From Oscillospiraceae bacterium (GTDB lineage Bacteria; Bacillota; Clostridia; Oscillospirales; Oscillospiraceae), in NCBI GenBank assembly GCA_009778485.1, contig WRJQ01000001.1, positions 1 through 64,000 on the forward strand: a DNA stretch of 64,000 nucleotides. Direction: 5' to 3'. Positions 10,065-19,099 of the stretch are shown piece by piece; positions within the stretch are counted from its first letter, which is position 1, and each line of letters starts with the position of its first letter. The notes under the pieces were generated by a model that was given only the letters and a program-made list of their open reading frames with translations, made no database searches and had not been told where the DNA came from. A program made the position numbers and the translations under genes.

Positions 10065-12221
10065 ATGCTGTTTTCAAAGAAAAAGAAAGAAGAACCGGCG
10101 TCGATCGAGGCTCTTGAACTCGAAGCCGATACTTCCGGTATGACGGAAGAGCAGATAGCCGCGCAGAGCGCGGCTGAAGTCCTCGATAAGTACGACAGGG
10201 AGTCGGCTTACAGGAACAAGCTCCCAAAAATCCTGAAGAACCTGGTCGGGGTCATACTTATCGCCTTTTCCGTTTTCCAGATTTACACCAGCATTTTCAC
10301 GATTCAGGAACGCCTGCTCAGGCCGATTCACCTCGGGTTCGCGATGTGCCTGTCATTTTTGCTCTATCCGGCAAGGCGGCACTTCAGGCGCGACAGAATA
10401 CCGTGGTATGACTGGCTTCTCGCTGCAGCGTCGATTGCCGTGACGCTCTACATACCCTTTAACCTGAGCTACCTGGTGCGCAACATCGGAAACTACGGTA
10501 CGAAGGAGGTCGTAATCGGAATTATCGGCATCCTCCTGCTTATGGAGGCTTGCCGGCGCATCGTTGGGACTCCAATCCTCATCGTCGTGACCTGTTTTCT
10601 TGCCTACACATTTTTTGGGCAGCATATTGCTGGGACATTCGGGCATCGCGGCTATACAACGCGCCAGGTAATTACGCATATGTACTACACCCTTGAGGGT
10701 GTTTTCGGCACGCCAATCGGCGTGTCGGCGACGTTTATCTGCCTGTTCATCCTGTTCGGCGCTTTCCTTGACAGGACGGGGGTCGGCAAATTCTTTATCG
10801 ACCTGGCAAACGCAATCGCGGGCAAGCGCATCGGGGGCCCCGCGAAGGTTGCGGTCATATCATCGGCGTTTTTTGGCACGGTGTCAGGATCGTCGGTGGC
10901 TAATACCGTAGGCACGGGTTCATTCACGATACCGGCGATGAAAAGGCTTGGCTACAAGCCGGAGTTCGCGGGCGCAGTTGAAGCAGCTGCCTCGACAGGC
11001 GGGCAACTCATGCCCCCGGTCATGGGCGCGGCAGCGTTCCTGATGGCCGAGAACACAGGGTTCCCGTACAGCAGGATAATCGTCTCCGCGATTATCCCTG
11101 CCGTTCTCTATTTTTCCGGCATACTGATCAGCGTGCATCACGAAGCGCGCAAACTCGGGCTCAAGGGCGCGGCGTCTGAGGATGTGCCGAAGGTCGTGCA
11201 TCTGCTCCGTGAACGCGGCCATTTGCTCGTGCCGCTGATTTACATGATTTACATGCTCTCGTCAAAGGCAACTCCCGCTTACTCTGCGCTCGGGGCGATA
11301 CTCTCTTCGCTTATTGTTTACAGCGTGGAATGGTGGGCGCTTATACCGATCGGGTTCATGGTGGTGTGCAAGGAGTTTGTCCCCTCGCTGCATTTCACGC
11401 AGTATGCCCTTATCGCGATTGGGATTTGGATTGTGATATGCCTTTTCCGCCGCAAGCTGGGATTCCGCATCGTCGAAGTGCTCGAGAGCCTCAGGGAGGG
11501 CGCCAGGAGCGTGCTAGCCGTCGCGATAGCTTGCGGCATGGCCGGAATGATCGTAGGGACTGTCACGCTGACAGGGCTGGGGTTGAAGTTCGCCACCGGG
11601 ATATCCTACCTCGCCGGCGGTAACTTGTACCTGCTTATGTTCTTCACTATGCTGGCGTCCATCGTGCTTGGCATGGGGGTCCCGACGACAGCGAACTATC
11701 TGATTACGTCTACTATCTGCGCGCCCGCACTCATAGCTTTGCTCATTGATATTAACGGGCTGAGCGCGCCGACGACAGCGATTATCATGGGCGCGCACCT
11801 GTTTGTATTCTATTTCGGGATAATTGCAGATATTACGCCGCCAGTCGCGCTTGCGGCTATGGCCGGCTCTGCCATTGCAAAAGGCGAGCCGTTCAAGACA
11901 GGCGTCACCGCGACCAGAATTGCCATCGGCGCTTTCATTGTGCCGTACATATTCGTCCTAAACCCCGCTATGCTGATGATTGATACGAACGTGTTTTTCA
12001 TCGTCTTCAGCCTCGCGACGGCCATGCTGGGCATGTATTCTCTGTCGGGAGGCCTCGCAGGCTTCGTTCAGGATGAGTGTAAATGGTACGAGAGGATTCT
12101 GCTTGTCGGCGCCGGCCTGGCAATGATATACCCTGAGGTCGCTTCGGATGCCGTCGGCGTAGTCGTGCTGGCATTCGTGATTTTCATGCAAAAACGCAGG
12201 GCGCCCAAAAGGGCTGCATAG
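10065..12221 (+). CDS. TRAP transporter permease, fused 4TM/12TM
   Basis: 718 aa membrane protein; VSGSSVANTVGTGSFTIPAMKRLGY and GMGVPTTANYLITST motifs. Confidence 0.92.
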   Translation: MLFSKKKKEEPASIEALELEADTSGMTEEQIAAQSAAEVLDKYDRESAYRNKLPKILKNLVGVILIAFSVFQIYTSIFTIQERLLRPIHLGFAMCLSFLLYPARRHFRRDRIPWYDWLLAAASIAVTLYIPFNLSYLVRNIGNYGTKEVVIGIIGILLLMEACRRIVGTPILIVVTCFLAYTFFGQHIAGTFGHRGYTTRQVITHMYYTLEGVFGTPIGVSATFICLFILFGAFLDRTGVGKFFIDLANAIAGKRIGGPAKVAVISSAFFGTVSGSSVANTVGTGSFTIPAMKRLGYKPEFAGAVEAAASTGGQLMPPVMGAAAFLMAENTGFPYSRIIVSAIIPAVLYFSGILISVHHEARKLGLKGAASEDVPKVVHLLRERGHLLVPLIYMIYMLSSKATPAYSALGAILSSLIVYSVEWWALIPIGFMVVCKEFVPSLHFTQYALIAIGIWIVICLFRRKLGFRIVEVLESLREGARSVLAVAIACGMAGMIVGTVTLTGLGLKFATGISYLAGGNLYLLMFFTMLASIVLGMGVPTTANYLITSTICAPALIALLIDINGLSAPTTAIIMGAHLFVFYFGIIADITPPVALAAMAGSAIAKGEPFKTGVTATRIAIGAFIVPYIFVLNPAMLMIDTNVFFIVFSLATAMLGMYSLSGGLAGFVQDECKWYERILLVGAGLAMIYPEVASDAVGVVVLAFVIFMQKRRAPKRAA

Positions 12222-12252
12222 TGGGTACCTGAACAGACGGGGTACTGCGCAA

Positions 12253-12804
12253 TCATTTCCCGGCGTCGCCTTCGCTGAATAGCGGCAACCTTTCCAGAAA
12301 AATGATATCATCCCGCAGGGCGGCGTCCCCCTCGGCCAGCACTGCGGCACGGCCTACGATCGAGCCCCCGGCGAAATTCACCAGTTCCTCGACCGCCGCC
12401 AGCGAGTTCCCGGTCGAGATAACGTCGTCGACGACCAGGACCCTGCTGTTTTTCAGGAGTTCCGCGTCCTTTCCATCAAGGTAAAGGTGCTGTGGGTTCT
12501 CTGTTGTGATTGACTTCACCTCAACGCTCATCACATCGCTCATGTACAGCTTGACCTGCTTTCTGGCGACGACGAAAGCAGAGTCGCCGCGCTGCCGGGC
12601 CATTTCCATAACCAAAGGGATGCTCTTGGTTTCGGGAGTGATGATGTAGTCATAGTCAGGGCAGCTCTTGAGCAACTCACGCGCACAGCAGACAGTCAGC
12701 TCGACGTCGCCCATCAACAGGAAACCCGCGATGAACACCCCGCCACCTATCGGGAACAGCGAGAGCTGCCTTTCCAAACCGGCGACTTTCAGCGTATATA
12801 CCAT
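12253..12804 (-). CDS. Phosphoribosyltransferase (adenine/xanthine PRTase-like)
   Basis: PRPP-binding loop SRVLVVDDVISTGNSLAAVEELV; ORF opens at 12897, likely start MVYTLKVAG at 12804. Confidence 0.82.
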   Translation of the reverse strand: MVYTLKVAGLERQLSLFPIGGGVFIAGFLLMGDVELTVCCARELLKSCPDYDYIITPETKSIPLVMEMARQRGDSAFVVARKQVKLYMSDVMSVEVKSITTENPQHLYLDGKDAELLKNSRVLVVDDVISTGNSLAAVEELVNFAGGSIVGRAAVLAEGDAALRDDIIFLERLPLFSEGDAGK

Positions 12805-12998
12805 AGTGATAATTCCCCCAATCAATGATCTCGGAGCAATCATTATATCATAAGCGCAGCGAATGATATAATTGCCATGTGGCGCGTCCCGCGCCACGGC
12901 TAAAATCGATGTATAATGATTTCGCAGAAATCATTATATCATAACGCTGTTTGATTTGACACAGCAAACTATTTCCAAAACACGAAAGGAGACGTAAG

Positions 12999-14363
12999 AT
13001 GGCTGCACGGATATCAAAATTCTTCAAGCTCGAACAGAAGGGGACGACAATCCGAACGGAGGCAATCGCCGGAATCACTACATTCGCGACCATGGCGTAT
13101 ATCCTGGCCGTGAACCCGGACATCCTAAGCGCGGCGGGGCTCGACAGCGGAGCTGTGTTCGTGGCGACCGCGCTGGGAGCAGTAATCGGAACCGTATGCA
13201 TCGCGCTGCTTGCGAACCTTCCATTCGCAATGGCGCCCGGAATGGGGCTCAACGCATTCTTCGCATATACGGTAGTCATTGGGATGGGCTACACCTGGCA
13301 GTTCGCGCTGTGCGCGGTTTTTGTAGAAGGCTTGATATTCGTAGTCTTAAGCAAATCCGGAATCCGCACGATGCTGTTTAACGCGATCCCGCTCACTTTG
13401 AAGTACGCAGTCGGAGCGGGCATAGGCATGTTCATCGTTTTCATCGGCCTTAAGAATGCAGGGGTAGTCGTAGCGGACGGGGCGACTTTTGTTGCGCTTG
13501 GGAACTTACGCAGCGCGGCGCCTGCAATCGCGCTTATTGGCGTGATTATCACGATAGTTTTGCTCCTGAAGAAGGTCAAGGGCGCGCTGCTTATAGGTAT
13601 AATCATTACCTGGGCGCTCGGGATCATCGCGCAGCTCGCCGGTTGGTACGCCGTCGACCCCGCTGTCGGGAACTTCGACCTTATTCCCAAAAGCTTTGTG
13701 GCGCTGCCGCCTTCTCTGGCGCCCACATTCGGCAAACTCTTCACAGGTTTCAAGGAAGTTTTCGTTGACGCCAGCAGCGTGTTCAGCTTCCTGTCTGTCA
13801 TGATCGCGTTCCTCTTCGTCGATATATTTGATACTGTTGGCACATTGGCCGGCGTTGCGAGCAAGGCGAACATGCTCAATGAGAAGGGCGAACTTGAAGG
13901 CGTCAGCAACGCGCTTTTGTCGGACTCTATCGCGACGACCGTGGGCGCTGTCCTCGGCACGTCGACAGTCACGACGTATATCGAATCCGCCGCAGGAGTC
14001 CAGGAGGGCGGCCGCACGGGCTTGACTTCTATTGTCACTTCAATATTCTTTCTCATCAGCCTTTTCCTCGCGCCTGTGTTCCTGACGATTCCGGGCTTTG
14101 CGACTGCTACTGCCCTTATCGTAGTCGGCCTGCTGATGGTTGAGCCGATAAAGAACATGAAGCTAGACAATCTCGAGGAGCTCATTCCGCTGGGGATTAC
14201 GATCGTGGCGATGCCGTTGTTCTACTCGATCTCTACGGGGCTCGCCTTCGGGTTCATCTCTTATGTTGTTGTCAAGCTCGCGACCGGCAAGGTCAAAGAC
14301 ATCAGCGTCCTTATGTGGATTCTGACTGTCGTTTTCCTGCTGCAGTTGGTCCTTGCGAGTTAG
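12999..14363 (+). CDS. NCS2-family purine permease (AzgA/PbuG-like)
   Basis: GITTFATMAYILAVNPDILSAAG, FVDIFDTVGTLAGVASKANML; RBS AAAGGAG. Confidence 0.92.
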   Translation: MAARISKFFKLEQKGTTIRTEAIAGITTFATMAYILAVNPDILSAAGLDSGAVFVATALGAVIGTVCIALLANLPFAMAPGMGLNAFFAYTVVIGMGYTWQFALCAVFVEGLIFVVLSKSGIRTMLFNAIPLTLKYAVGAGIGMFIVFIGLKNAGVVVADGATFVALGNLRSAAPAIALIGVIITIVLLLKKVKGALLIGIIITWALGIIAQLAGWYAVDPAVGNFDLIPKSFVALPPSLAPTFGKLFTGFKEVFVDASSVFSFLSVMIAFLFVDIFDTVGTLAGVASKANMLNEKGELEGVSNALLSDSIATTVGAVLGTSTVTTYIESAAGVQEGGRTGLTSIVTSIFFLISLFLAPVFLTIPGFATATALIVVGLLMVEPIKNMKLDNLEELIPLGITIVAMPLFYSISTGLAFGFISYVVVKLATGKVKDISVLMWILTVVFLLQLVLAS

Positions 14364-14368
14364 CCATT

Positions 14369-14625
14369 GAGTGTCTGTTCAGGTACCCCGTCCAGGCGCT
14401 ATATTTCATTTCGTAAGCGAAGCTCGTCGCTGCGGATTACGCTAAGTCTCGCATTACAGCAAGCTGTAACGCTCGCACGCTTCATCGCAGCTCCTCTTCG
14501 AATCGAAGCAGGCTTCGATTCGATACACATGGAAATTATGCGGAGCGTGCGAGTATGCGCATGGATGCGCATTCGAGCGAAAGAAATGAAATATAGCGCC
14601 TGGAGGTAGTGGGTACCTGAACAGT
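14369..14625. repeat. About 257-bp inverted-repeat element (MITE/REP-like)
   Basis: Left arm CTGTTCAGGTACCCC..CCAGGCGCTATATTTCATTTC (14375-14412) inverted at right arm GAAATGAAATATAGCGCCTGG...GGGTACCTGAACAG (14584-14625). Confidence 0.8.
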
Positions 14626-14643
14626 TACAGTTGCCGATAAAGT

Positions 14644-14680
14644 AAAAGAGACCTGCTAAACAAAAGCGGGTCTCTTTTTT
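14644..14680. terminator. Candidate bidirectional terminator between NCS2 permease and ssnA
   Basis: AAAAGAGACCTGC...GCGGGTCTCTTTTTT hairpin with flanking A and T tracts. Confidence 0.75.
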
Positions 14681-14700
14681 ACGATGTAACGCCTGAAGGT

Positions 14701-16032
14701 TTAACTGTTAATCCGCTGTGCCAATGCCGCTGACATCTCCCTGCACTTCGCCATAATCTCTGCCGCGTCAATATCGACAAACTCGCGGTCTTTCATCTTG
14801 ACAACGCCATTTATGACCGTCGTGACAATGCTGCGGCCGCTTAACCCGAACACGATGTGGCTGTCGCAGTTGGAAGCATCCATTGGAGTGAGCGGATCAT
14901 AGTCGGCTATGACGAGGTCAGCGGCGGCGCCCTCTTCCAGGACGCCGAGTTTTGCGCCGAAAAAGCGGTTCCCTATCAGGGCGTTATTGGCAAACAACAT
15001 AGCGGGAACCTCGCTCCACGCAGCGCCCGGGTCGCAAAGAACATGCTTGTGGATTATGTTGGCGACCTTCTCGGACTCGAACATATCGTTCGTGTAGCCG
15101 TCGGTACCCAGGCCCAGCAAAATGCCACGCTTCATCATCTCCATACAGGGCGGTATGCCGACAGCGTTGCCCATGTTGGACTCCGGGTTGTGCACGACCA
15201 TAGTATCTGTCTGCTTGATAATATCCATCTCAGAACCGCTCACGTGAATGCAGTGGCCGGTGATAGTCCTGCCGCCAAGAATATCATTGTCATACAGTCG
15301 GTTTATCACACGCTTGCCGTATTTTTTCAAGCTGTCGTAGACATCGTCCATACCCTCGGCGACGTGGATGTGGAAGCCGGCGCCCTCCGGCGTTGACTCG
15401 CGGCATAAGGCTAAAGTCTCGTCCGACAGGGTGAAGGAAGCGTGCAGCCCCATCATGCCTTTGAGCATATCCGAGTTGTCTGCTTGAGCCTTCTTGATGA
15501 ACTGCGCGTTTTCGGCGATAGCTTCCTTCGCCTTGTCCTCGCCATCCCTGTCCGAGACCTCATAGCACAGGCAGGAGCGCACGCCGAGTTCCCCGGCCGC
15601 GTCGGCAATGGCGAACAGGCTGCCCCTGACGCCGCCGTAGCTCGCGTGGTGGTCAAACACCGTCGTGCAGCCGTTTCTGATGCAATCCAGGTATGTCGCC
15701 ATCGCGCTCCAGTAGGAGTCCTCGACCGTCAGGTGGCGATCAAGAGTCCACCAAAGGCCGTCCAGTATCTCCAGGAAGTTCGCCGGGCTGTAACCGTTGA
15801 TCGACAGGCCTCGGGCGAATGCGCTGTATATGTGGTTGTGCGCGTTGATGAGCCCGGGCATGATCAAGCCGCCGCGCGCATCCAGGAACTCCGCGTCCGG
15901 GTATTTCGCCTTGAGCAGCGCCGTGTCGCCGACTTCTTTAATGAACCTTCCGTCAATCGCGGCGCATCCGTTTTTTATCAACTTGTTCTCAGCGCCTCTG
16001 GTGATGAGCAATCCGTTACCGGCTAGTAACAT
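14701..16032 (-). CDS. ssnA: Putative aminohydrolase SsnA
   Basis: GLIMPGLINAHNHIYSAFARGLSINGYSPANFLEILDGLWWTLDRHLT; amidohydrolase fold. Confidence 0.88.
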   Translation of the reverse strand: MLLAGNGLLITRGAENKLIKNGCAAIDGRFIKEVGDTALLKAKYPDAEFLDARGGLIMPGLINAHNHIYSAFARGLSINGYSPANFLEILDGLWWTLDRHLTVEDSYWSAMATYLDCIRNGCTTVFDHHASYGGVRGSLFAIADAAGELGVRSCLCYEVSDRDGEDKAKEAIAENAQFIKKAQADNSDMLKGMMGLHASFTLSDETLALCRESTPEGAGFHIHVAEGMDDVYDSLKKYGKRVINRLYDNDILGGRTITGHCIHVSGSEMDIIKQTDTMVVHNPESNMGNAVGIPPCMEMMKRGILLGLGTDGYTNDMFESEKVANIIHKHVLCDPGAAWSEVPAMLFANNALIGNRFFGAKLGVLEEGAAADLVIADYDPLTPMDASNCDSHIVFGLSGRSIVTTVINGVVKMKDREFVDIDAAEIMAKCREMSAALAQRINS

Positions 16033-16065
16033 GTCGCACCTCCTGATGAAAATCTAGATGTTATG

Positions 16066-16094
16066 TTGAAAAATACACCTTTCTATGCTAGTAT
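16066..16094 (+). promoter_or_regulatory. Candidate promoter for the hydantoinase operon
   Basis: TTGAAA (16066) - 17 nt - TAGTAT (16089) in the divergent ssnA/hyuA intergenic region. Confidence 0.45.
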
Positions 16095-16162
16095 ATTACA
16101 TAATGTGAAAAAACGCAAAGCAATCTGTGCAAGCCGAACAGCTCCCAAGGGAGGTGATTCTT

Positions 16163-17557
16163 CTGCTGATATGCAACGGCATAGTCGTTACGGCGGCCGG
16201 GGCGGGCAAGGCCGATATTCGCGTTGAAGGCGAAATCATCTATGAAATAGGCGAGTCGCTCAAACCGCGCGCAGGAGAGACGGTCATTGACGCGCAGGGC
16301 AAAATCGTTATGCCCGGCGGCGTTGACGTCCATACGCATATGGATCTCGACCTTGGCGCCGTCAGAGCTACTGACGATTTCTACACAGGAACCGTCGCGG
16401 CAGCCTGCGGCGGCACGACGACAATAGTGGACCACATGGCCTTCGGCCCCCGAGGCTGCTCTATCTCGCATCAAGTCGACGCGTACCACAAACTCGCGCA
16501 AGGGAACGCGGTGGTGGACTACGGCTTTCACGGGGTCCTCGACCATGTTGATGATACGATCCTTGCAGAAATCGAGTCGCTCGCCGGTGAGGGGATAACA
16601 AGCCACAAGTTTTACCTGACATACGACGGCAAGATAACTGATTACGAGATTATTAAACTCATGGATCGTGCTTGCGGGCTTGGCGTGCTGCTGACAGTCC
16701 ATGCAGAAAACGACGGCGCTCTCACGTGGCTTCGTGAGAAGTACAGAGCAATTGGCGCGGCTGCCGGGCAGTCCGCGCCTGTTTTTCACGCGATGAGCAG
16801 GCCTCCTGAATGCGAAGCGGAGGCAGTCTCCCGCATGGCCTGGCTTGCCGCGATGGCCGGCGACGCGCCGCTTTACATTGTGCACCTATCGTCAAAACTT
16901 GCCCTGGAGCGCATAATCGAGGCCCGTTCGCGAGGGCAGGAGAATCTATACGCGGAGACATGCCCCCAATATTTGTTCCTTGACGACTCTTTGTATGAGA
17001 GAGAGGACGCGCTGAAATATGTAATGAGCCCGCCCCTGCGCTCCCGGGGGAACTGCGAGGCGCTATGGGCCGCCCTCGGGGAGGGCGGCGTCGACGTCGT
17101 CGCGACCGACCACTGCCCCTTTTTCTACGCAAAGGAAAAGCAGCTTGGCAAAGATGACTTTACCAAGACCCCGGGAGGGATCCCGGGCGTGGAGCCGCGC
17201 ATCCCGCTCATGTTCTCCGGAACTGTTGCAGGCAGGTTGACCCCGCAGCGGTTTGTCGCGCTATGCTGCGAGAACCCCGCCAGGCTGTTCGGGCTGTACC
17301 CAAAGAAGGGCGTGATAGCAGCGGGCAGCGACGCTGATATTGTGATTATCGACCCGCACTCCGCAGCGACGCTCACAGCAGACATGCTGCACGAGAACTG
17401 CGACTACACGCCTTATGAAGGCTTGCCGCTTCCGGGCCGTCCGGTTATGACGATTTCGCGGGGCGAAGTTATAGTAAGCGATGGGATTTTCCTGGGGCGA
17501 AAAGGGCGCGGAAGCTTTCTCAAACGCGGGCTGCCGGACCTATCGCTGCGAAGCTAG
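16163..17557 (+). CDS. hyuA: Dihydropyrimidinase/D-hydantoinase-type amidohydrolase (HyuA/YgeZ-like)
   Basis: MPGGVDVHTHMDLDLGAVRATDDFYTGTVAAACGGTTTIVDH; GHKFYLTYDGK-like; ORF from GTG 16127, but the SD favours CTG 16163. Confidence 0.85.
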   Translation: MLICNGIVVTAAGAGKADIRVEGEIIYEIGESLKPRAGETVIDAQGKIVMPGGVDVHTHMDLDLGAVRATDDFYTGTVAAACGGTTTIVDHMAFGPRGCSISHQVDAYHKLAQGNAVVDYGFHGVLDHVDDTILAEIESLAGEGITSHKFYLTYDGKITDYEIIKLMDRACGLGVLLTVHAENDGALTWLREKYRAIGAAAGQSAPVFHAMSRPPECEAEAVSRMAWLAAMAGDAPLYIVHLSSKLALERIIEARSRGQENLYAETCPQYLFLDDSLYEREDALKYVMSPPLRSRGNCEALWAALGEGGVDVVATDHCPFFYAKEKQLGKDDFTKTPGGIPGVEPRIPLMFSGTVAGRLTPQRFVALCCENPARLFGLYPKKGVIAAGSDADIVIIDPHSAATLTADMLHENCDYTPYEGLPLPGRPVMTISRGEVIVSDGIFLGRKGRGSFLKRGLPDLSLRS

Positions 17558-17602
17558 CGCACCCCCCAAACCAAAACATATAACGAAAGGCGTGTTGTAA
17601 AA

Positions 17603-18259
17603 TTGGATGTATTCGACATCATCGGCCCGATAATGATAGGACCATCCTCATCTCATACGGCCGGCGCCGTCAAGCTCGGCAATGTCGCGAGGATACTCCT
17701 CGGCAGCGAGCCTGCCAAAGCGACAATAACGCTTTACGGGTCGTTCGCAAAAACCGGCAAAGGGCACGGAACAGACAAAGCGCTCCTTGCGGGGATCTGC
17801 GGCTACACCATGGACGACGCGGGCATAAAAACTGTATTTGAGGATTGCCCGTTCGAATATGAGTTCAAGTACGAAGAAAACAGCGACTACCACCCCAACA
17901 CCGCGCTGATAGAGCTATCGGACGCAGAGATGTCCGTGAAAATGCGCGGGGCGTCTGTGGGGGCGGGGAGGATTGAAGTCCAGGAAGTCGACGGCATGGA
18001 AGTGTCGTTCAGCGGAGACTTCAACACGCTTATAATATTCCATAGCGACCGCAGGGGCATTATCGCGAGAATCACTACCTGGCTCAGCGAGAACGGAATC
18101 AATATCGCGTTTATGAGAGTGTTCAGGCTAAGCAAGGACGACAAAGCCGTAATGGTAATAGAGACAGACCAGAAAGTCGCGGGGTACAAAATACTGGAAA
18201 GCTTCCAGGATGGGTTGAGGGTTGAGTATTATGAGAACACACATGCACGAAACGCTTAG
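17603..18259 (+). CDS. sdaAB: L-serine dehydratase, beta subunit
   Basis: DVFDIIGPIMIGPSSSHTAGAVKLGNVAR; C-terminal ACT-like domain. Confidence 0.93.
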   Translation: MDVFDIIGPIMIGPSSSHTAGAVKLGNVARILLGSEPAKATITLYGSFAKTGKGHGTDKALLAGICGYTMDDAGIKTVFEDCPFEYEFKYEENSDYHPNTALIELSDAEMSVKMRGASVGAGRIEVQEVDGMEVSFSGDFNTLIIFHSDRRGIIARITTWLSENGINIAFMRVFRLSKDDKAVMVIETDQKVAGYKILESFQDGLRVEYYENTHARNA

Positions 18260-19031
18260 AGTGATGAGAGAAGCAATCGCTGCGGGGCTAAGCGACAAAG
18301 ACGCGCGCTCGCACAGCGGTATGTCCGGCGGGAACGCCTGCAGGATGAAAAGCTTCATTGACAGCGGAAGTATCGAAGATAATGTCTACAACCGCGCGAC
18401 TGTATACGCGCTTGCGACTTCTGAAACAAACGCGAACATGGGCAAAATAGTAGCGGCGCCTACAGCGGGGGCAAGCGGCATACTGCCCGCTGTACTGATC
18501 GCGTTTTCCGAGCTGAACCGGGTTGACGATGAGAGAGTCGTAGACGCCCTCTACCTTACCGGCGACATTGGGATGAAAATAGCGAAGACCGCGAGCCTGT
18601 CCGGAGCGGAATGCGGCTGCCAGGCTGAGTGCGGCAGCGCGGCGGCGATGGCTGCGGCCGGGTTGGCGTTCCTTATGGGCGGGACATACGAGCAATCAGA
18701 GAACGCTGCGGCTCTTGCGCTGAAGTCTCTGCTTGGCCTCGTGTGCGACCCTGTCGCGGGGCTTGTGGAAGTGCCGTGCATCAAGCGCAACGCGACTGGC
18801 ACATCAGTCGCGATAACGAGCGCTAATATGTCAATGGCCGGCATCGAGAGCGTCATCCCGTTCGACGAAGTCCTTGTCGCGATGAAGCAGGTCGGGCGAA
18901 CTATGCCCGAGCAGCTCAGGGAGACAGCGCAGGGCGGCTGCGCCGTCACAGCTACCGGGATGAGGATTGCAAGGAGCCTCGGGCTGAAGCAGAGGCGCGG
19001 CGACGAGAGCGGAACATTCGTCCGTGAGTAA
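18231..19031 (+). CDS. sdaAA: L-serine dehydratase, alpha subunit
   Basis: IVAAPTAGASGILPAVLIAF, CDPVAGLVEVPCIKRN; overlaps sdaAB. Confidence 0.93.
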   Translation: MRTHMHETLRVMREAIAAGLSDKDARSHSGMSGGNACRMKSFIDSGSIEDNVYNRATVYALATSETNANMGKIVAAPTAGASGILPAVLIAFSELNRVDDERVVDALYLTGDIGMKIAKTASLSGAECGCQAECGSAAAMAAAGLAFLMGGTYEQSENAAALALKSLLGLVCDPVAGLVEVPCIKRNATGTSVAITSANMSMAGIESVIPFDEVLVAMKQVGRTMPEQLRETAQGGCAVTATGMRIARSLGLKQRRGDESGTFVRE

Positions 19032-19099
19032 ACATGAGTGTCTGTTCAGGTACCCACGTAAACAATCCCGCCCCCCACAATGAAAGGAATGGACTTTTT

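Noticed and set aside
12940-12998. Purine riboswitch upstream of the NCS2 permease
   Set aside because: Could not find the conserved three-way-junction core; only palindromes are visible.
14367-14609. 80-aa plus ORF inside the inverted-repeat element
   Set aside because: Lies within the palindrome; sequence shows no protein family features.
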